Assembly (NCBI GenBank): GCA_965218775.1
Contig: CBDCLS010000004.1
Coordinates: 248,001-312,000, forward strand
Direction of reading: 5' to 3'
Length of the DNA: 64,000 nt
DNA from: CAUZIZ01 sp965218775
GTDB taxonomy: Bacteria; Acidobacteriota; UBA6911; RPQK01; JAJDTT01
Both the position numbers and the translations under genes were made by a program. Shown here in pieces: positions 18,924-28,061 of this stretch; within the stretch, counting starts at the first letter, position 1, and each line of letters begins with the position of its first letter. The notes beneath the pieces were generated by a model. That model did no database searches. It had not been told where the DNA came from and saw only the letters and a list, made by a program, of their open reading frames with translations.

Positions 18924-21209
18924 GTGAAAATTTGCGGCGCCGTTCGCTCACTCCCGCTACTGGCCATCTTGATTCCATTCCCGGTCAGCTGTGCAAACCA
19001 GGGACTCGAGGACCGAATCGATTGGGAAGCGTTCCTGGGCCGCCACGACCTGTTGTGGGATCGACTCCCCACGGAATGGTACGAGGCCCCCTTCCTCGGC
19101 AACGGCATGATGGGGGCCATGATCCTCAGGGATTCCAAGAAAGGTCTTCGGCTACAGATCCATCGTAGCGACGTCCAGGATCATCGTGACAACAGCTACG
19201 GCTCCACCCCTTACAGCAGGCCGCGGCTACCCATAGGTCACTTCACCCTGGAACCGGTCGGAGAGATCACCGGAGCCAACATGCATCTCGATCTCTGGAA
19301 CGCCGAGCTCCGGGGTGAGCTGATAACGGACATCGGTCGGATCGGCTTTATTGCCATCGTACACAGCGATGAAATGACAATCATGGTCCAACTGAATCCC
19401 AGTCCTGGCGAAGAGGGCTGCCGCTGGCAATGGCGCCCGGCCAGAGCCGTGAGCCCGCGCCAGGCCTACGGCGGATGGAGACTGATGCGAGACTACCAGC
19501 CCAATCCCAACCACAGGATGGACCAGGTCGACGGCGTCCGCATGAGTGTCCAACCATTGCTGGTCGGGGGTGAGACGGCAACCGCCTGGTCCGAGGAACT
19601 CGACGACGACAAACGCACACTTTACGTCACGGTTGCCCACAGCTACCCCGAAAAAACCGCGAAACAGGAGGCAGCCGCAACCATCCAGCAAGTGACGGCA
19701 AGCGGCTTCCAGGAGCTCCTCGCGAGCCATCGATCCTGGTGGCACCGATACTACCCGGCCAGCTTCCTCTCAATCCCGGACACCCGACTCGAGGGTTTCT
19801 ATTGGATCCAGATGTACAAGCTGGCTTCGGCGACCCGCGGCGACCGGGCACTGATCGACAATCACGGCCCCTGGCTGCAGAAGACACCCTGGCCGGGCGC
19901 CTGGTGGAACCTGAACGTGCAGCTCAGCTACAGCCCTCTTTACACCTCAAACCGCTTGGAACTGGCGGAATCCCTGGGTCGAACCCTGGATCGGAACTTC
20001 CAGAATCTGGTCAACAACGTCGAACCCGAGTACCGGAGGGATTCCGCCGGTATCGGTCGCGTCACCACCCAGGACTGCATTGGTAGGGTAGGCGTCCCGG
20101 GCCGGACCGATCGGGGCCAGTTCGAGGTACCTGAAGTGGGCCTCTTGCCCTGGGCCTGTCACAACTACTGGCTTCAGTATCGCTACTCCATGGACGACAA
20201 GTTACTGAGGGACCGGCTTCTGCCCTTGCTGCGCCGCAGCATCAATTACTATCTGCACTTCCTGGACGAGGACGAGGAGGGCAAACTGCACCTCCCCTCG
20301 ACCTACTCACCGGAATACGGCATCGCACCCGATAGCAACTTCGATCTAGCACTGCTGCGTTGGGGGTGTGCCGCCCTGATCAAGGCCTCCCACAGGCTCG
20401 GGATCGAAGATCCGCTTCTGGACACCTGGCGGCAAACTCTCGAAAAACTGAAAGAATATGCCGTCGATGACAGGGGTCTCATGATTGGACGAGACGTGCC
20501 GTTGGAGCGTTCACACCGCCACTACTCTCATCTGTTGGCGATCTATCCGCTGTACCTCCTTAACTGGGAGCAGCCGGCGAATCAGGCTCTGATCGAGAAA
20601 TCACTGAATCACTGGCTCAGCCTGGACGAGGCTCACCAGGGCTACTCCTTCACCGGAGCGGCCTCCATTCTGGCTTCCATGGGGAAGGGAGATGAGGCCT
20701 ACCAGTACCTGAAGGGCCTGATCGAAGGCACCCATCCCAACTACGGGGACTTCATCAAGCCGAACACCCTCTACCAGGAGGCAGGGCCGGTTATTGAGAC
20801 TCCTCTCTCTGCAGCTCAGTCACTGCAGGAGATGCTACTTCAGAGCTGGGGCGGAAAGATCCGCGTCTTTCCAGCAGTCCCCGATGGATGGCACGATGTA
20901 GTGATCCACAACCTCCGAGCCGAGGGGGCATTCCTGGTGAGCGCCGCGAGGAGAGGTGGGCAAACCCAGTTCGTTCGCCTTCTGAGTCTCGCAGGTGAGC
21001 CCTGCCGGTTGAGAGTCGATCGTGGAGTTGATCTGCGCATGGCAACCGGCAAGAAGATTCCCCTCAATCCCGTAGGTGGTGGCGAATGGGAAATCGGCCT
21101 TGAAAAAGGTGAGGAGATCATCCTGTACGCTGGCGACGAACCGCCAAAGTTAGCCATCGCTCCGCTATCTCCGAACCCGGATCAACTCAACTTCTACGGT
21201 CTGCATTAG
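18924..21209 (+). CDS. GH95-like alpha-L-fucosidase/galactosidase, exported
   Basis: About 760 residues. Proposed GTG start at 18924 with GAAGAGG just upstream; a TTG 30 bases earlier is possible. N-terminal signal (SLPLLAILIPFPVSC), perhaps a weak lipobox. GH95 landmarks: EAPFLGNGMMGAMIL in the N-terminal beta domain; WWNLNVQLSYSPLYTSN with the Asn-x-Asn pair; LPSTYSPEYG holding the Glu general acid; HRHYSHLLAIYPLYL. The C-terminal about 100 residues are a beta-sandwich. Would remove fucose or galactose from complex glycans in the periplasm or outside. Family membership is clear to me; the exact specificity is not. Confidence 0.8.
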   Translation: MKICGAVRSLPLLAILIPFPVSCANQGLEDRIDWEAFLGRHDLLWDRLPTEWYEAPFLGNGMMGAMILRDSKKGLRLQIHRSDVQDHRDNSYGSTPYSRPRLPIGHFTLEPVGEITGANMHLDLWNAELRGELITDIGRIGFIAIVHSDEMTIMVQLNPSPGEEGCRWQWRPARAVSPRQAYGGWRLMRDYQPNPNHRMDQVDGVRMSVQPLLVGGETATAWSEELDDDKRTLYVTVAHSYPEKTAKQEAAATIQQVTASGFQELLASHRSWWHRYYPASFLSIPDTRLEGFYWIQMYKLASATRGDRALIDNHGPWLQKTPWPGAWWNLNVQLSYSPLYTSNRLELAESLGRTLDRNFQNLVNNVEPEYRRDSAGIGRVTTQDCIGRVGVPGRTDRGQFEVPEVGLLPWACHNYWLQYRYSMDDKLLRDRLLPLLRRSINYYLHFLDEDEEGKLHLPSTYSPEYGIAPDSNFDLALLRWGCAALIKASHRLGIEDPLLDTWRQTLEKLKEYAVDDRGLMIGRDVPLERSHRHYSHLLAIYPLYLLNWEQPANQALIEKSLNHWLSLDEAHQGYSFTGAASILASMGKGDEAYQYLKGLIEGTHPNYGDFIKPNTLYQEAGPVIETPLSAAQSLQEMLLQSWGGKIRVFPAVPDGWHDVVIHNLRAEGAFLVSAARRGGQTQFVRLLSLAGEPCRLRVDRGVDLRMATGKKIPLNPVGGGEWEIGLEKGEEIILYAGDEPPKLAIAPLSPNPDQLNFYGLH

Positions 21210-21276
21210 GGTATCCGAGCAGATTTGAGAGGGAGAAAGCGGCTTCGTTAGGGACTCTAGGCGCTGTGCCAGACAA

Positions 21277-22750
21277 CAGGACATTCCCCAAAAATTGAGG
21301 GTGAATTCTCTCAAGTAGTTGAGAACAAGAGAGTAGGGCGATAAGGGAAGTGGGATGGGTTGAAATTGGGAGAAAATGGGGGAACTGTCGACCCCCAAAA
21401 GTGTGGGTCCCTAGCGCTTAGACTGGTTGGCGGAACTCCAAACCTAACAACCAATTAAGCGGAGGGACCCAGATGCATGATGCCAAAGTAGCGTGGAAGA
21501 TTCGAGAGCAGCTGAGAGAATTTTCGGGGAAGGTCTCTGAAGGATTACCGAAGACCGCCGCTCGTTTGATCCGGGAGGTGCTCTACGGGATGCAGTGTCG
21601 GGCGTCGGTCCGGCTCAGCGAGATTGCGCGAGCACTGGAGGAGGAGATCGCTCTGAAGAAAGTCATCGAGCGGCTGAGCCGCCAACTCAACCGTCAGGGA
21701 TTGAGAGGAGCGGTGGGAAAGAATCTGCTGGAGTTGGCGGCCTGGCGGGTGGAGAAGGAGACGCTGTTGATTGTGGACCCCACGGATGTGAGTAAGCCAT
21801 ATGCCCGGAAGATGCAATACCTGGCGCGGGTCCGGGACGGCTCCCGAGGGGAGATCCGAGATGGATACTGGTGCTGTGAGGTGGTCGGAGCGAGGCGGGG
21901 GAGTGCCGAGGTGCTGCCGTTGTACCAGGAGCTGTACTCGCAGAAAGCGCCGGACTTTGTGAGCGAAAACGACGAGATCCTCAAGGCGATTGGGCGAGTC
22001 TCCAAAGCCACCCAAGGGCGAGGGATCTGGGTGATGGACCGGGGAGGGGATCGGGAGGAGATCCTCGAAGTCCTGCTGAAGCGGGGACACCCGTTCCTGG
22101 TGTGCCAGCGGGGGGATCGTCACCTGATCTCAGGGCGCAGCAAGAAGAGCGCCGAGGAGTGGGCGCGTGGTTGTCGGCGCCGCTACCGGGAAGTCGTGAT
22201 CAAGGAGACGAGTGCGGGGGAGAAGGTCTACCGGTTGGAGTTTGGGGCCCGAGGGGTGCGTTTGCCCGGTTTCGACCAATCGCTGTACCTGGTGGTGGTG
22301 GATGGCTTTGGCCCCCGTCCCCTGATGCTTCTGACGAACCAGACGGTCAAACGCTCGCGCAAGAGCCAGTGGCGGGTGGTCGAGAGCTATCTGAGCCGCT
22401 GGCGTGTCGAGGAAACGATCCGATTTATCAAGCAGAGCTACGAGTTGGAAGACATCCGTTTGCTCAAGTATGAGCGCCTGCGCAATATGGCCGCCTTGGT
22501 CATGATCGCCGCCTTCTTCGCCTGTGTCTATCTGGGTAAAAGGGCCAAGCTGGCCCTTCTGGTCCAACACATCGAGCAGGCAGCCAAACGGATCTACGGC
22601 ATCCCGGAGTTCCGCTTCTATGCCATAGCCGATGGCATCAAGCAGCTCCTATTCGGCCGCCACAGCGGGATTGGCGGGGCTCGACCCGATCCCAGCTCCC
22701 GTCAGCTGTCCCTGCTTCCTCTGGGCCTCTGAAAAATGGGGAATGTCCAG
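21277..22750 (+). mobile_element. IS4-type insertion sequence, copy 1
   Basis: 1,474 bp with inverted ends CAGGACATTCCCC and the complement of CTGGACATTCCCC. Flanked by the direct repeat GCCAGACAAC (21268-21277 and 22751-22760; the exact length is ambiguous by one base). Carries one transposase. Nearly identical to the copy at 38308: I see one base difference upstream of the gene. Inserted 15 bases or so from the Leu tRNA region, after the GH95 gene. Confidence 0.92.
21473..22732 (+). CDS. IS4-superfamily DDE transposase
   Basis: 419 residues. Catalytic Asp in LIVDPTDVSKPY (about residue 102-105), Asp in VMDRGGDRE (about 189) and the IS4 hallmark Y-2-R-3-E-6-K in YLSRWRVEETIRFIKQSY (about 305-322). 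GGAGGG lies 6 bases before the ATG. Intact, so the element may be active. The protein is identical in the second copy. Confidence 0.93.
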   Translation: MHDAKVAWKIREQLREFSGKVSEGLPKTAARLIREVLYGMQCRASVRLSEIARALEEEIALKKVIERLSRQLNRQGLRGAVGKNLLELAAWRVEKETLLIVDPTDVSKPYARKMQYLARVRDGSRGEIRDGYWCCEVVGARRGSAEVLPLYQELYSQKAPDFVSENDEILKAIGRVSKATQGRGIWVMDRGGDREEILEVLLKRGHPFLVCQRGDRHLISGRSKKSAEEWARGCRRRYREVVIKETSAGEKVYRLEFGARGVRLPGFDQSLYLVVVDGFGPRPLMLLTNQTVKRSRKSQWRVVESYLSRWRVEETIRFIKQSYELEDIRLLKYERLRNMAALVMIAAFFACVYLGKRAKLALLVQHIEQAAKRIYGIPEFRFYAIADGIKQLLFGRHSGIGGARPDPSSRQLSLLPLGL

Positions 22751-22806
22751 GCCAGACAACTATTGACGGGGCAAACCCGTTGACCTTAAGCTGGTGACCT
22801 CCCCAA

Positions 22807-22892
22807 GCCCGGGTGGCGAAATTGGCAGACGCACAGGACTTAAAATCCTGAGGAGGGTCACCTCCGTGTGGGTTCGAGTCCCACCCCGGGTA
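22807..22892 (+). tRNA. tRNA-Leu (anticodon TAA)
   Basis: Complete class II tRNA: acceptor arm GCCCGGG paired with CCCGGGT, D-loop TTGGCAG, anticodon loop CTTAAAA, a long variable arm (GAGGAGGGTCACCTC), T-arm GGGTTCGAGTCCC and discriminator A. The CCA is not encoded. A T-run follows at once. An integrase remnant abuts its 3' end, so it served as an integration site. Confidence 0.95.
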
Positions 22893-22907
22893 CTTTTTTT
22901 CAGTGAG

Positions 22908-23117
22908 TTAGAGGAATTGGTCGGCCTGCATGTCAACCCGATCTGTGTCGATGTCTTCCATTTGTCTCCCACTGATTTCCAGTGCGTGTGCCCTCCGAAC
23001 GGCTTCAAAGGCTTCGGGAGCGACGTGCGCGCAACGCATGGTCGTTTGGATCGTACTGTGCCCTAATAGCTGCTTGACGATCCGCAAGTTCAAGCCAAAC
23101 TGGGATTTCAGCAGTAG
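22908..23117 (-). pseudogene. Tyrosine recombinase (integrase) C-terminal remnant
   Basis: About 65-70 residues matching the last part of phage-type integrases: NLRIVKQLLGHSTIQTTMRC followed by AHVAPEAFEAVRRA. The LLGHS box holds the conserved His, but the catalytic Tyr position (normally RYAHV) is Cys, so it would be inactive even if complete. The N-terminal and central domains are missing. The stop is 15 bases from the tRNA-Leu 3' end, the classic position of an integrase gene in an element integrated at a tRNA. Confidence 0.75.
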
Positions 23118-23119
23118 AC

Positions 23120-23386
23120 CTATCGGTAGGCCTCGATCCGATGAGCTATCACGAGGACCAGGACGACGACCCTCTGGTCCTCGATCCGGCAGACCAACCG
23201 ATAGTCGCCGACGCGATACCGCCAGAGCCCTGTTCGTGAACCCGTCAGGGCGCGCCCCAGGCGGCGCGGATTCTCGGGCGTGGTGATACGATCCCTGAGG
23301 AAGGTGAGGATTCGATTCTGGACCGACCGGTCGAGTCGACGCAGCTCGCGCCGGGCCCGGTCGTCGACCTCAACCCTCCAGATCAG
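23120..23386 (-). CDS. RelE/ParE-family toxin
   Basis: 88 residues reading IWRVEVDDRARRELRRLD, then LTGSRTGLWRYRVGDYRLVC and VIAHRIEAYR, a good RelE-fold mRNA interferase/ParE pattern with the LxxGLWRYRVGDYR core. It overlaps the end of the antitoxin by 17 bases. In this frame there is no ATG/GTG/TTG; the best start is a CTG at 23386, 4 bases after GGAGGG. The start is therefore unusual. Confidence 0.78.
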   Translation of the reverse strand: MIWRVEVDDRARRELRRLDRSVQNRILTFLRDRITTPENPRRLGRALTGSRTGLWRYRVGDYRLVCRIEDQRVVVLVLVIAHRIEAYR

Positions 23387-23582
23387 TGTCTCCCTCCAGG
23401 TCTTCCAAGCTCCATCTCTTGGCGGGATTCTCCAGGCGCTCGATCGCGAGGTATCGATCTTCCATCTCGTCTAGGTGCTCCAGCAGGGCTTCGCGAGCGT
23501 AGTAGGACTTCGTCCGCCCGGTTCTGGCGGCCAACTCCTCTAGACGTCTTTCTGTGTCGGGATCGAGCCTGATCGATAGCAT
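23370..23582 (-). CDS. RelB-family ribbon-helix-helix antitoxin
   Basis: 70 residues. The N-terminal MLSIRLDPDTERRLEELA is a ribbon-helix-helix DNA-binding fold; the C-terminal ENPAKRWSLEDLEGD is the toxin-binding tail typical of RelB/DUF6290 antitoxins. First gene of the pair, with a palindromic operator just upstream, so it should repress its own transcription together with the toxin. Confidence 0.85.
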   Translation of the reverse strand: MLSIRLDPDTERRLEELAARTGRTKSYYAREALLEHLDEMEDRYLAIERLENPAKRWSLEDLEGDTDLEG

Positions 23583-23589
23583 ATTCCGA

Positions 23590-23603
23590 TCATACGTGTA
23601 TGA
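23590..23603. promoter_or_regulatory. Palindromic operator of the RelBE-type operon
   Basis: TCATACGTGTATGA: two 6-base arms TCATAC/GTATGA separated by GT, 8 bases upstream of the antitoxin start. Ribbon-helix-helix antitoxins bind such short palindromes to autoregulate. Confidence 0.55.
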
Positions 23604-24037
23604 CGTGTCTTACGCAAACGGCACGCAGTCTTCGAAGCATGCGAAGCGTTTGATGATGACAATTCCCAGCATGGTAGTTGTGGCGTCTCAGCCAGATACA
23701 TGGCTTCGCTCTAGAGCAACCATCCTCTGAGATTGCCCTTCCAGATCCAAAGATCTAGTATTCGCTCGATAGACTCCCCTATCGCCTCCCTGCTTCGAAA
23801 GAGTTCCATCTTCCCCTAAAGTTTTCTCTCCCGCCGTCCAAAAAGATCCTATGAGGAAGGGATGTTTGAAATCAGCAAGTACTCCCTTTAGTTAGCAATT
23901 TGGTTTTCGCCGCCCACAGCGAAAGGGCCACCTGTGCACGAAAGGCACAGGGCGCAAAGCTGAGACCTACGTCGCTTGGTTCGATAGGGTTGACCAGTTG
24001 CCGAACGTGGATTCGCGAAACCCCAGGAGGTTTTGTG
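23604..24037. other. Intergenic, no feature recognised
   Basis: Divergent region between the toxin-antitoxin pair and the protease operon. It must contain the protease promoter, but no clear -35/-10 pair or other element was identified. Confidence 0.4.
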
Positions 24038-25867
24038 ATGCCACAGTATTGGTGTAGAGACTGGAAATTACCACTTCTCATTTCCCTCTGTCTGGCCCTC
24101 GTAGGGCTTCCTGCCTACGGAGCCGGGAAGGCGGGATCGGAGGGGTCCGAGAAGATCTCCCCACTGTTGAAACAGGAAGTGGATTTTCTGGTTGAGAATC
24201 CCCACTTCGACTATTCCATCCCCGTCATTGTCCAGGTCCAACGAGACTTCTTTACGCGTCAGCGGGCGCATCGCCGGGCGCGGGGCCAGAGAAGCGACAA
24301 CATGCTTTCTAGGGTCTACGGCTACACGGCCAGACTGAAGAGCTCCCAGATCACCCAGTTACTAAGATCCCCACTGGTCGAGTACGTCACTCTGGATGCC
24401 GTTATCCGCCCCACCGCAAAACCCAATCAGGGAGACAGCTCAGACGGGGAATTTCAGGCCGCCCTGGCCGCTATTGGGGCCGATCAGGTCCACGACTTGA
24501 GCTACAAGGGCGGTGGAGTCACAGTGGTCCAGTTCGACTCGGGGATCGCCAGCCACCCCGACAAGCCCGGCCAGTCCTGGATGCGAAAGATCGTGGATTT
24601 TACCAGCGGGCAACCGTACTCGACCAACACCGGGCATGATGACTATGGGCATGGGACCCACATAACCGGCATCATTGCCGGCAGCGGCCGGAAATCCGGC
24701 GGCCGTTACATGGGGGTGGCTCCCAAGGCTAGGTTTGTTGACTTGAAGGTCCTCGGTCCCGATGGAACCGGGCTCACCAGTAACCTGATCAGGGCCATCG
24801 ATTGGGCCATCGAGAATAAAGAACGATATCAGATTAAGGTGGCTAACCTTTCGCTGGGCCATCCCCCGGTAGAATCCTATACCGAGGATCCTCTATGTCA
24901 GGCGGCGGAGCGGCTGGTGGAGGCAGGCATCGTGACCGTCGTCTCCGGCGGGAACATGGGAAAGTCGAATCAGTATTCCCAGATCTGGGGCGCCATCTCC
25001 AGCCCCGGCAACGACCCGGCCGTAATCACCGTCTCCCCCATCAATACCCGGGGAACCAACACGCACTCTGATGATATCGCGACCACCTACGGCTCCCGGG
25101 GCCCAACCTACGTGGATGGCCTTTTCAAACCCGATCTGAGCGCACCCGGCAATGCCATCGGGTCGTTACTCGCAAGTGGGTCCTACATCGATGACAACTA
25201 TCCAGAACTCAGGATCGACAGAGACTACATTTCTCTGAGTGGCTCCAGTATGGCCACCGGTTACGTGAGCGGAACCGTGGCCCTAATGCTCGAGGCCAAC
25301 GCCAACCTCACTCCGAGGTTGGTCAAGACGATCCTGCTGCTCAGTGCTACCAAACTGACCCAGCCCCACATCTTGGAGCAGGGCAACGGGCTGGTCAACG
25401 CCTTGACCTCGGTTCGGTTGGCCGAGCAGGTCGATGTGGTCAACCGGACGCTGTTGAACCCGGTCTCCCCCTATTGGTCTCTGGACGGGGAACAGGTCTG
25501 GGCCGGAGGGTCCTTCGCCGTCGCCGATCGGGTCTACTACGGGGACTTGATCGACCCTGGCTCTCGCGTCTTTTGGGGCGACAGCATTCTGTGGTCCGAT
25601 TCGATTCTCTGGTCGGATTCCATCCTGTGGTCGGACAGCATCTTTGGGGCGGACAGCATTCTGTGGTCCGACTCGATTCTCTGGTCGGACTCCATCCTCT
25701 GGAGCGACTCGATTCTGTGGAGTGATTCCATTCTCTGGAGCGACTCCATCTTGTGGTCGGACTCCATCCTCTGGAGCGATTCCATTCTCTGGTCGGACTC
25801 GATCCTGTGGAGTGACTCCATTCTCTGGAGCGACTCCATCCTGTGGAACGACTTCGAGGGAGATTGA
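24038..25867 (+). CDS. Secreted S8 subtilisin-like protease with SDSILW repeats
   Basis: 609 residues. AGGAGG lies 7 bases before the ATG. Signal peptide (LPLLISLCLALVGLPAYGA), then a propeptide-like segment (residues 30-130: FDYSIPVIVQVQRDF). The catalytic triad is Asp in VVQFDSGIASHP, His in YGHGTHITGIIAG and Ser in LSGSSMATGYVSG; the oxyanion Asn region is VSGGNMG. The C-terminal 90 residues are 15 copies of a six-residue unit (SDSILW) with one degenerate unit. Pairs with a paralogous protease 57 bases downstream. The tail may anchor, multimerise or form a beta-solenoid; this is inference. Confidence 0.92.
   Translation: MPQYWCRDWKLPLLISLCLALVGLPAYGAGKAGSEGSEKISPLLKQEVDFLVENPHFDYSIPVIVQVQRDFFTRQRAHRRARGQRSDNMLSRVYGYTARLKSSQITQLLRSPLVEYVTLDAVIRPTAKPNQGDSSDGEFQAALAAIGADQVHDLSYKGGGVTVVQFDSGIASHPDKPGQSWMRKIVDFTSGQPYSTNTGHDDYGHGTHITGIIAGSGRKSGGRYMGVAPKARFVDLKVLGPDGTGLTSNLIRAIDWAIENKERYQIKVANLSLGHPPVESYTEDPLCQAAERLVEAGIVTVVSGGNMGKSNQYSQIWGAISSPGNDPAVITVSPINTRGTNTHSDDIATTYGSRGPTYVDGLFKPDLSAPGNAIGSLLASGSYIDDNYPELRIDRDYISLSGSSMATGYVSGTVALMLEANANLTPRLVKTILLLSATKLTQPHILEQGNGLVNALTSVRLAEQVDVVNRTLLNPVSPYWSLDGEQVWAGGSFAVADRVYYGDLIDPGSRVFWGDSILWSDSILWSDSILWSDSIFGADSILWSDSILWSDSILWSDSILWSDSILWSDSILWSDSILWSDSILWSDSILWSDSILWSDSILWNDFEGD
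25577..25846 (+). repeat. 15 x 18-bp coding repeat (SDSILW)
   Basis: Fifteen in-frame 18-base units encoding [GSA]-D-S-I-L-W; unit 4 reads SDSIFG. Codons vary between units (TCG/TCC/AGC/AGT for Ser), so the protein sequence is kept while the DNA diverges. Confidence 0.95.
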
Positions 25868-25923
25868 TCAGTGTGGAACAAGAGCACCTCATTTCTCAGA
25901 TATGTAATCGAAAAGGTAATGCC

Positions 25924-27864
25924 ATGAACGTAACACTGAAATCAAATAAGAGAGACTGGCGAATCGCACTGGGAATCCTGTGCTGGTTGCTTCTGATACC
26001 GAGCCTGGACGCTGGCCTTCCCCCGGGGATCGCCAAGAAACTGTCACCCGCTTTGAAAGAAGAGGTCGAGCTTCTCTCGGCCAATCCCCACTATGACTAC
26101 CCCATCCCGGTGATTGTTCAGTTCAAACAGGATGATTTCTCCTCTCAGAGGCGCCGGGAAAATGTGAAGGCTTTGCCCTTGGTGCATGGGTACGCGAGTC
26201 ACCTCACTGGGGTCCAGATCTCCGTTTTGCTAGAGTCACCCGAGGTCGACTATGTGAGCGTGGATCGACTTGTCCGGGTCAGCGGGAAGCCGACCAAAGG
26301 AGCGACTAAGAGCGCCTCTGGGACCACCACCGAACCAGCACCCACCGAACCAGCACCCACTGAACCAGCAGCACCCGCGGAACCATCCACCAGCTCCCTG
26401 AGGGCGACGCTCGGAGTGGACCAAATCAACGTGAAAGGTAAAGCTCCGAACGGACAAAACGTTGGGGTGGCAGTAATCGACTCGGGCATCAGTTATCATC
26501 CCGACCTGGATGAGCCTGGCACTGGGGTGTGGGTGGCCATGGATTTCACCTCCGGGACTCCTCAGATGGTGGGTTCCAATGTGGACGAATATGGCCACGG
26601 CACCCACGTCGCCGGCATCATTGGCGGCAGCGGGGGAGAGTCGGGCGGCAACTATACTGGGATCGCACCCGGGGTCTACTTTATCGATCTGAAAGTCGTA
26701 GGTGCGGACGGCACCGGGCTGACCAGCAACCTCATCCAGGCTATTGATTGGGTCATCGCCCACCAATGGGATTTTCAGATTCGGGTAGCCAATCTATCTC
26801 TCGGACATCCTCCCGATGCTTCTTACGCCAATGACCCTCTGTGCCAGGCGGTCCAGCGTCTCGTCGCGGCCGGGATTGTTGCAGTCGTCTCAGCGGGAAA
26901 CCTCGGGAGAACCGATGCATACTCTAAGATCTGGGGAGGCATTACCAGTCCTGGACTCGATCCCACTGTGATCACCGTAGGAGCCGTCAACACCCGCGGC
27001 ACGGTCACCCATACCGACGACATCGCGACCACCTACTCTTCTCGGGGGCCCACTTACCAAGATCATCTATTCAAGCCCGATCTCAGCGCCCCGGGGAATG
27101 CCATCACCTCGACCTCGACAATAGATAGTGTTCTCTCTACTTCCTATAGCGACCTCGTCGTCGATGAGAATTATGCGACCCTCAGTGGTTCGAGCATGTC
27201 AACGGCCGTGGTGAGCGGAAGCGTTGCGCTCATGCTGGAGGTCAACAGCCGACTCAATCCCAACGTCACCAAACTGATTCTGCTTCACACCGCCACCAAA
27301 CTAACTCAGCCCTCGATGCTTGAACAGGGAAACGGCATGGTGAATACAAAAACCGCAGTGGAACTGGCCCAGCAAGTCGATATGCACAGGCGCATACTGC
27401 GCGGTGAAGTGGACCCAGTCTGGATTCTGAATGGGGAAAATGGCCTGGAAGAGGTCTGGGCCGGCGGAGCCTTTGCCTACGGCGACCAGATCATCTACAG
27501 CTCTCTGCTAGATTCCGATGTCAACGAGTTCTGGGGGGACGGAGTGTTCTGGAGCGATGGCGTTTTCTGGAGCGACGGCGTGTTCTGGTCCGACGGAGTG
27601 TTCTGGAGCGACGGCGTGTTCTGGTCCGACGGAGTGTTCTGGAGCGACGGCGTGTTCTGGTCTGACGGTGTCTTCTGGAGTGACGGCACTCTGGCCTGGA
27701 CCGACGGCGTGTTCTGGAGCGACGGGGTCTTCTGGTCCGACGGCGTGTTCTGGTCCGACGGGGTTTTCTGGAGTGATGGGGTCTTCTGGTCCGATGGAGT
27801 TTTCTGGTCGGACCACACCGAGGTGCACCTTCATTCTGCCCCTCTAGCGGGCGATCCCAACTGA
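25924..27864 (+). CDS. Secreted S8 subtilisin-like protease with SDGVFW repeats
   Basis: 646 residues, paralogue of the upstream protease. Signal peptide (IALGILCWLLLIPSLDA), propeptide-like region (YDYPIPVIVQFKQDDF), a Pro/Thr/Glu linker (PAPTEPAPTEPAAPAEP), then the catalytic domain: Asp in AVIDSGISYHPD, His in YGHGTHVAGIIGG, Asn in VSAGNLG, Ser in LSGSSMSTAVVSG. The C-terminus has 15 hexapeptide units of SDGVFW type, then a short HTEVHLHSAPLAG tail. Start chosen at 25924 (AAAAGG upstream). Probably co-transcribed with the upstream gene, so both would be exported together. Confidence 0.92.
   Translation: MNVTLKSNKRDWRIALGILCWLLLIPSLDAGLPPGIAKKLSPALKEEVELLSANPHYDYPIPVIVQFKQDDFSSQRRRENVKALPLVHGYASHLTGVQISVLLESPEVDYVSVDRLVRVSGKPTKGATKSASGTTTEPAPTEPAPTEPAAPAEPSTSSLRATLGVDQINVKGKAPNGQNVGVAVIDSGISYHPDLDEPGTGVWVAMDFTSGTPQMVGSNVDEYGHGTHVAGIIGGSGGESGGNYTGIAPGVYFIDLKVVGADGTGLTSNLIQAIDWVIAHQWDFQIRVANLSLGHPPDASYANDPLCQAVQRLVAAGIVAVVSAGNLGRTDAYSKIWGGITSPGLDPTVITVGAVNTRGTVTHTDDIATTYSSRGPTYQDHLFKPDLSAPGNAITSTSTIDSVLSTSYSDLVVDENYATLSGSSMSTAVVSGSVALMLEVNSRLNPNVTKLILLHTATKLTQPSMLEQGNGMVNTKTAVELAQQVDMHRRILRGEVDPVWILNGENGLEEVWAGGAFAYGDQIIYSSLLDSDVNEFWGDGVFWSDGVFWSDGVFWSDGVFWSDGVFWSDGVFWSDGVFWSDGVFWSDGTLAWTDGVFWSDGVFWSDGVFWSDGVFWSDGVFWSDGVFWSDHTEVHLHSAPLAGDPN
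27535..27807 (+). repeat. 15-unit coding repeat (SDGVFW)
   Basis: Fourteen 18-base units plus one 21-base unit (unit 9, SDGTLAW). Consensus [ST]-D-G-V-F-W. Neighbouring units alternate AGC and TCC for Ser, suggesting some 36-base duplication steps. Confidence 0.95.
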
Positions 27865-27923
27865 GTGGAGCGAGTTGAAAGCCTCAAAAAAAAGCAGAGC
27901 CGCTTTATAATGTTTCAAATGCG

Positions 27924-27963
27924 TCGGGGGACCAATCGCCGGGTCGGGGGACCAATCGCCGGG
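27924..27963 (+). repeat. Tandem duplication of a 20-bp unit
   Basis: Two perfect copies of TCGGGGGACCAATCGCCGGG lie end to end between the protease operon and the small basic protein gene. Purpose unknown. Confidence 0.8.
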
Positions 27964-28061
27964 TTGTCAGGAGCATCGCTGGTTCCGCTGGTGCCGAAAA
28001 CGTCAGGCCGTTCTGACAGGGTTTAGAGGAACATTCCTTTTTCAATGACGGAGGAACAGCT

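Noticed and set aside
25577..27807. Long open frames on the opposite strand and in other frames over the protease repeats
   Set aside because: They arise from 18-base periodicity and have no start signals or family matches.
27870..27912. Sigma-70 promoter from TTGAAA and TATAAT before the small basic gene
   Set aside because: The spacer is about 25 bases, too long for a normal promoter; the TATAAT alone is not enough.
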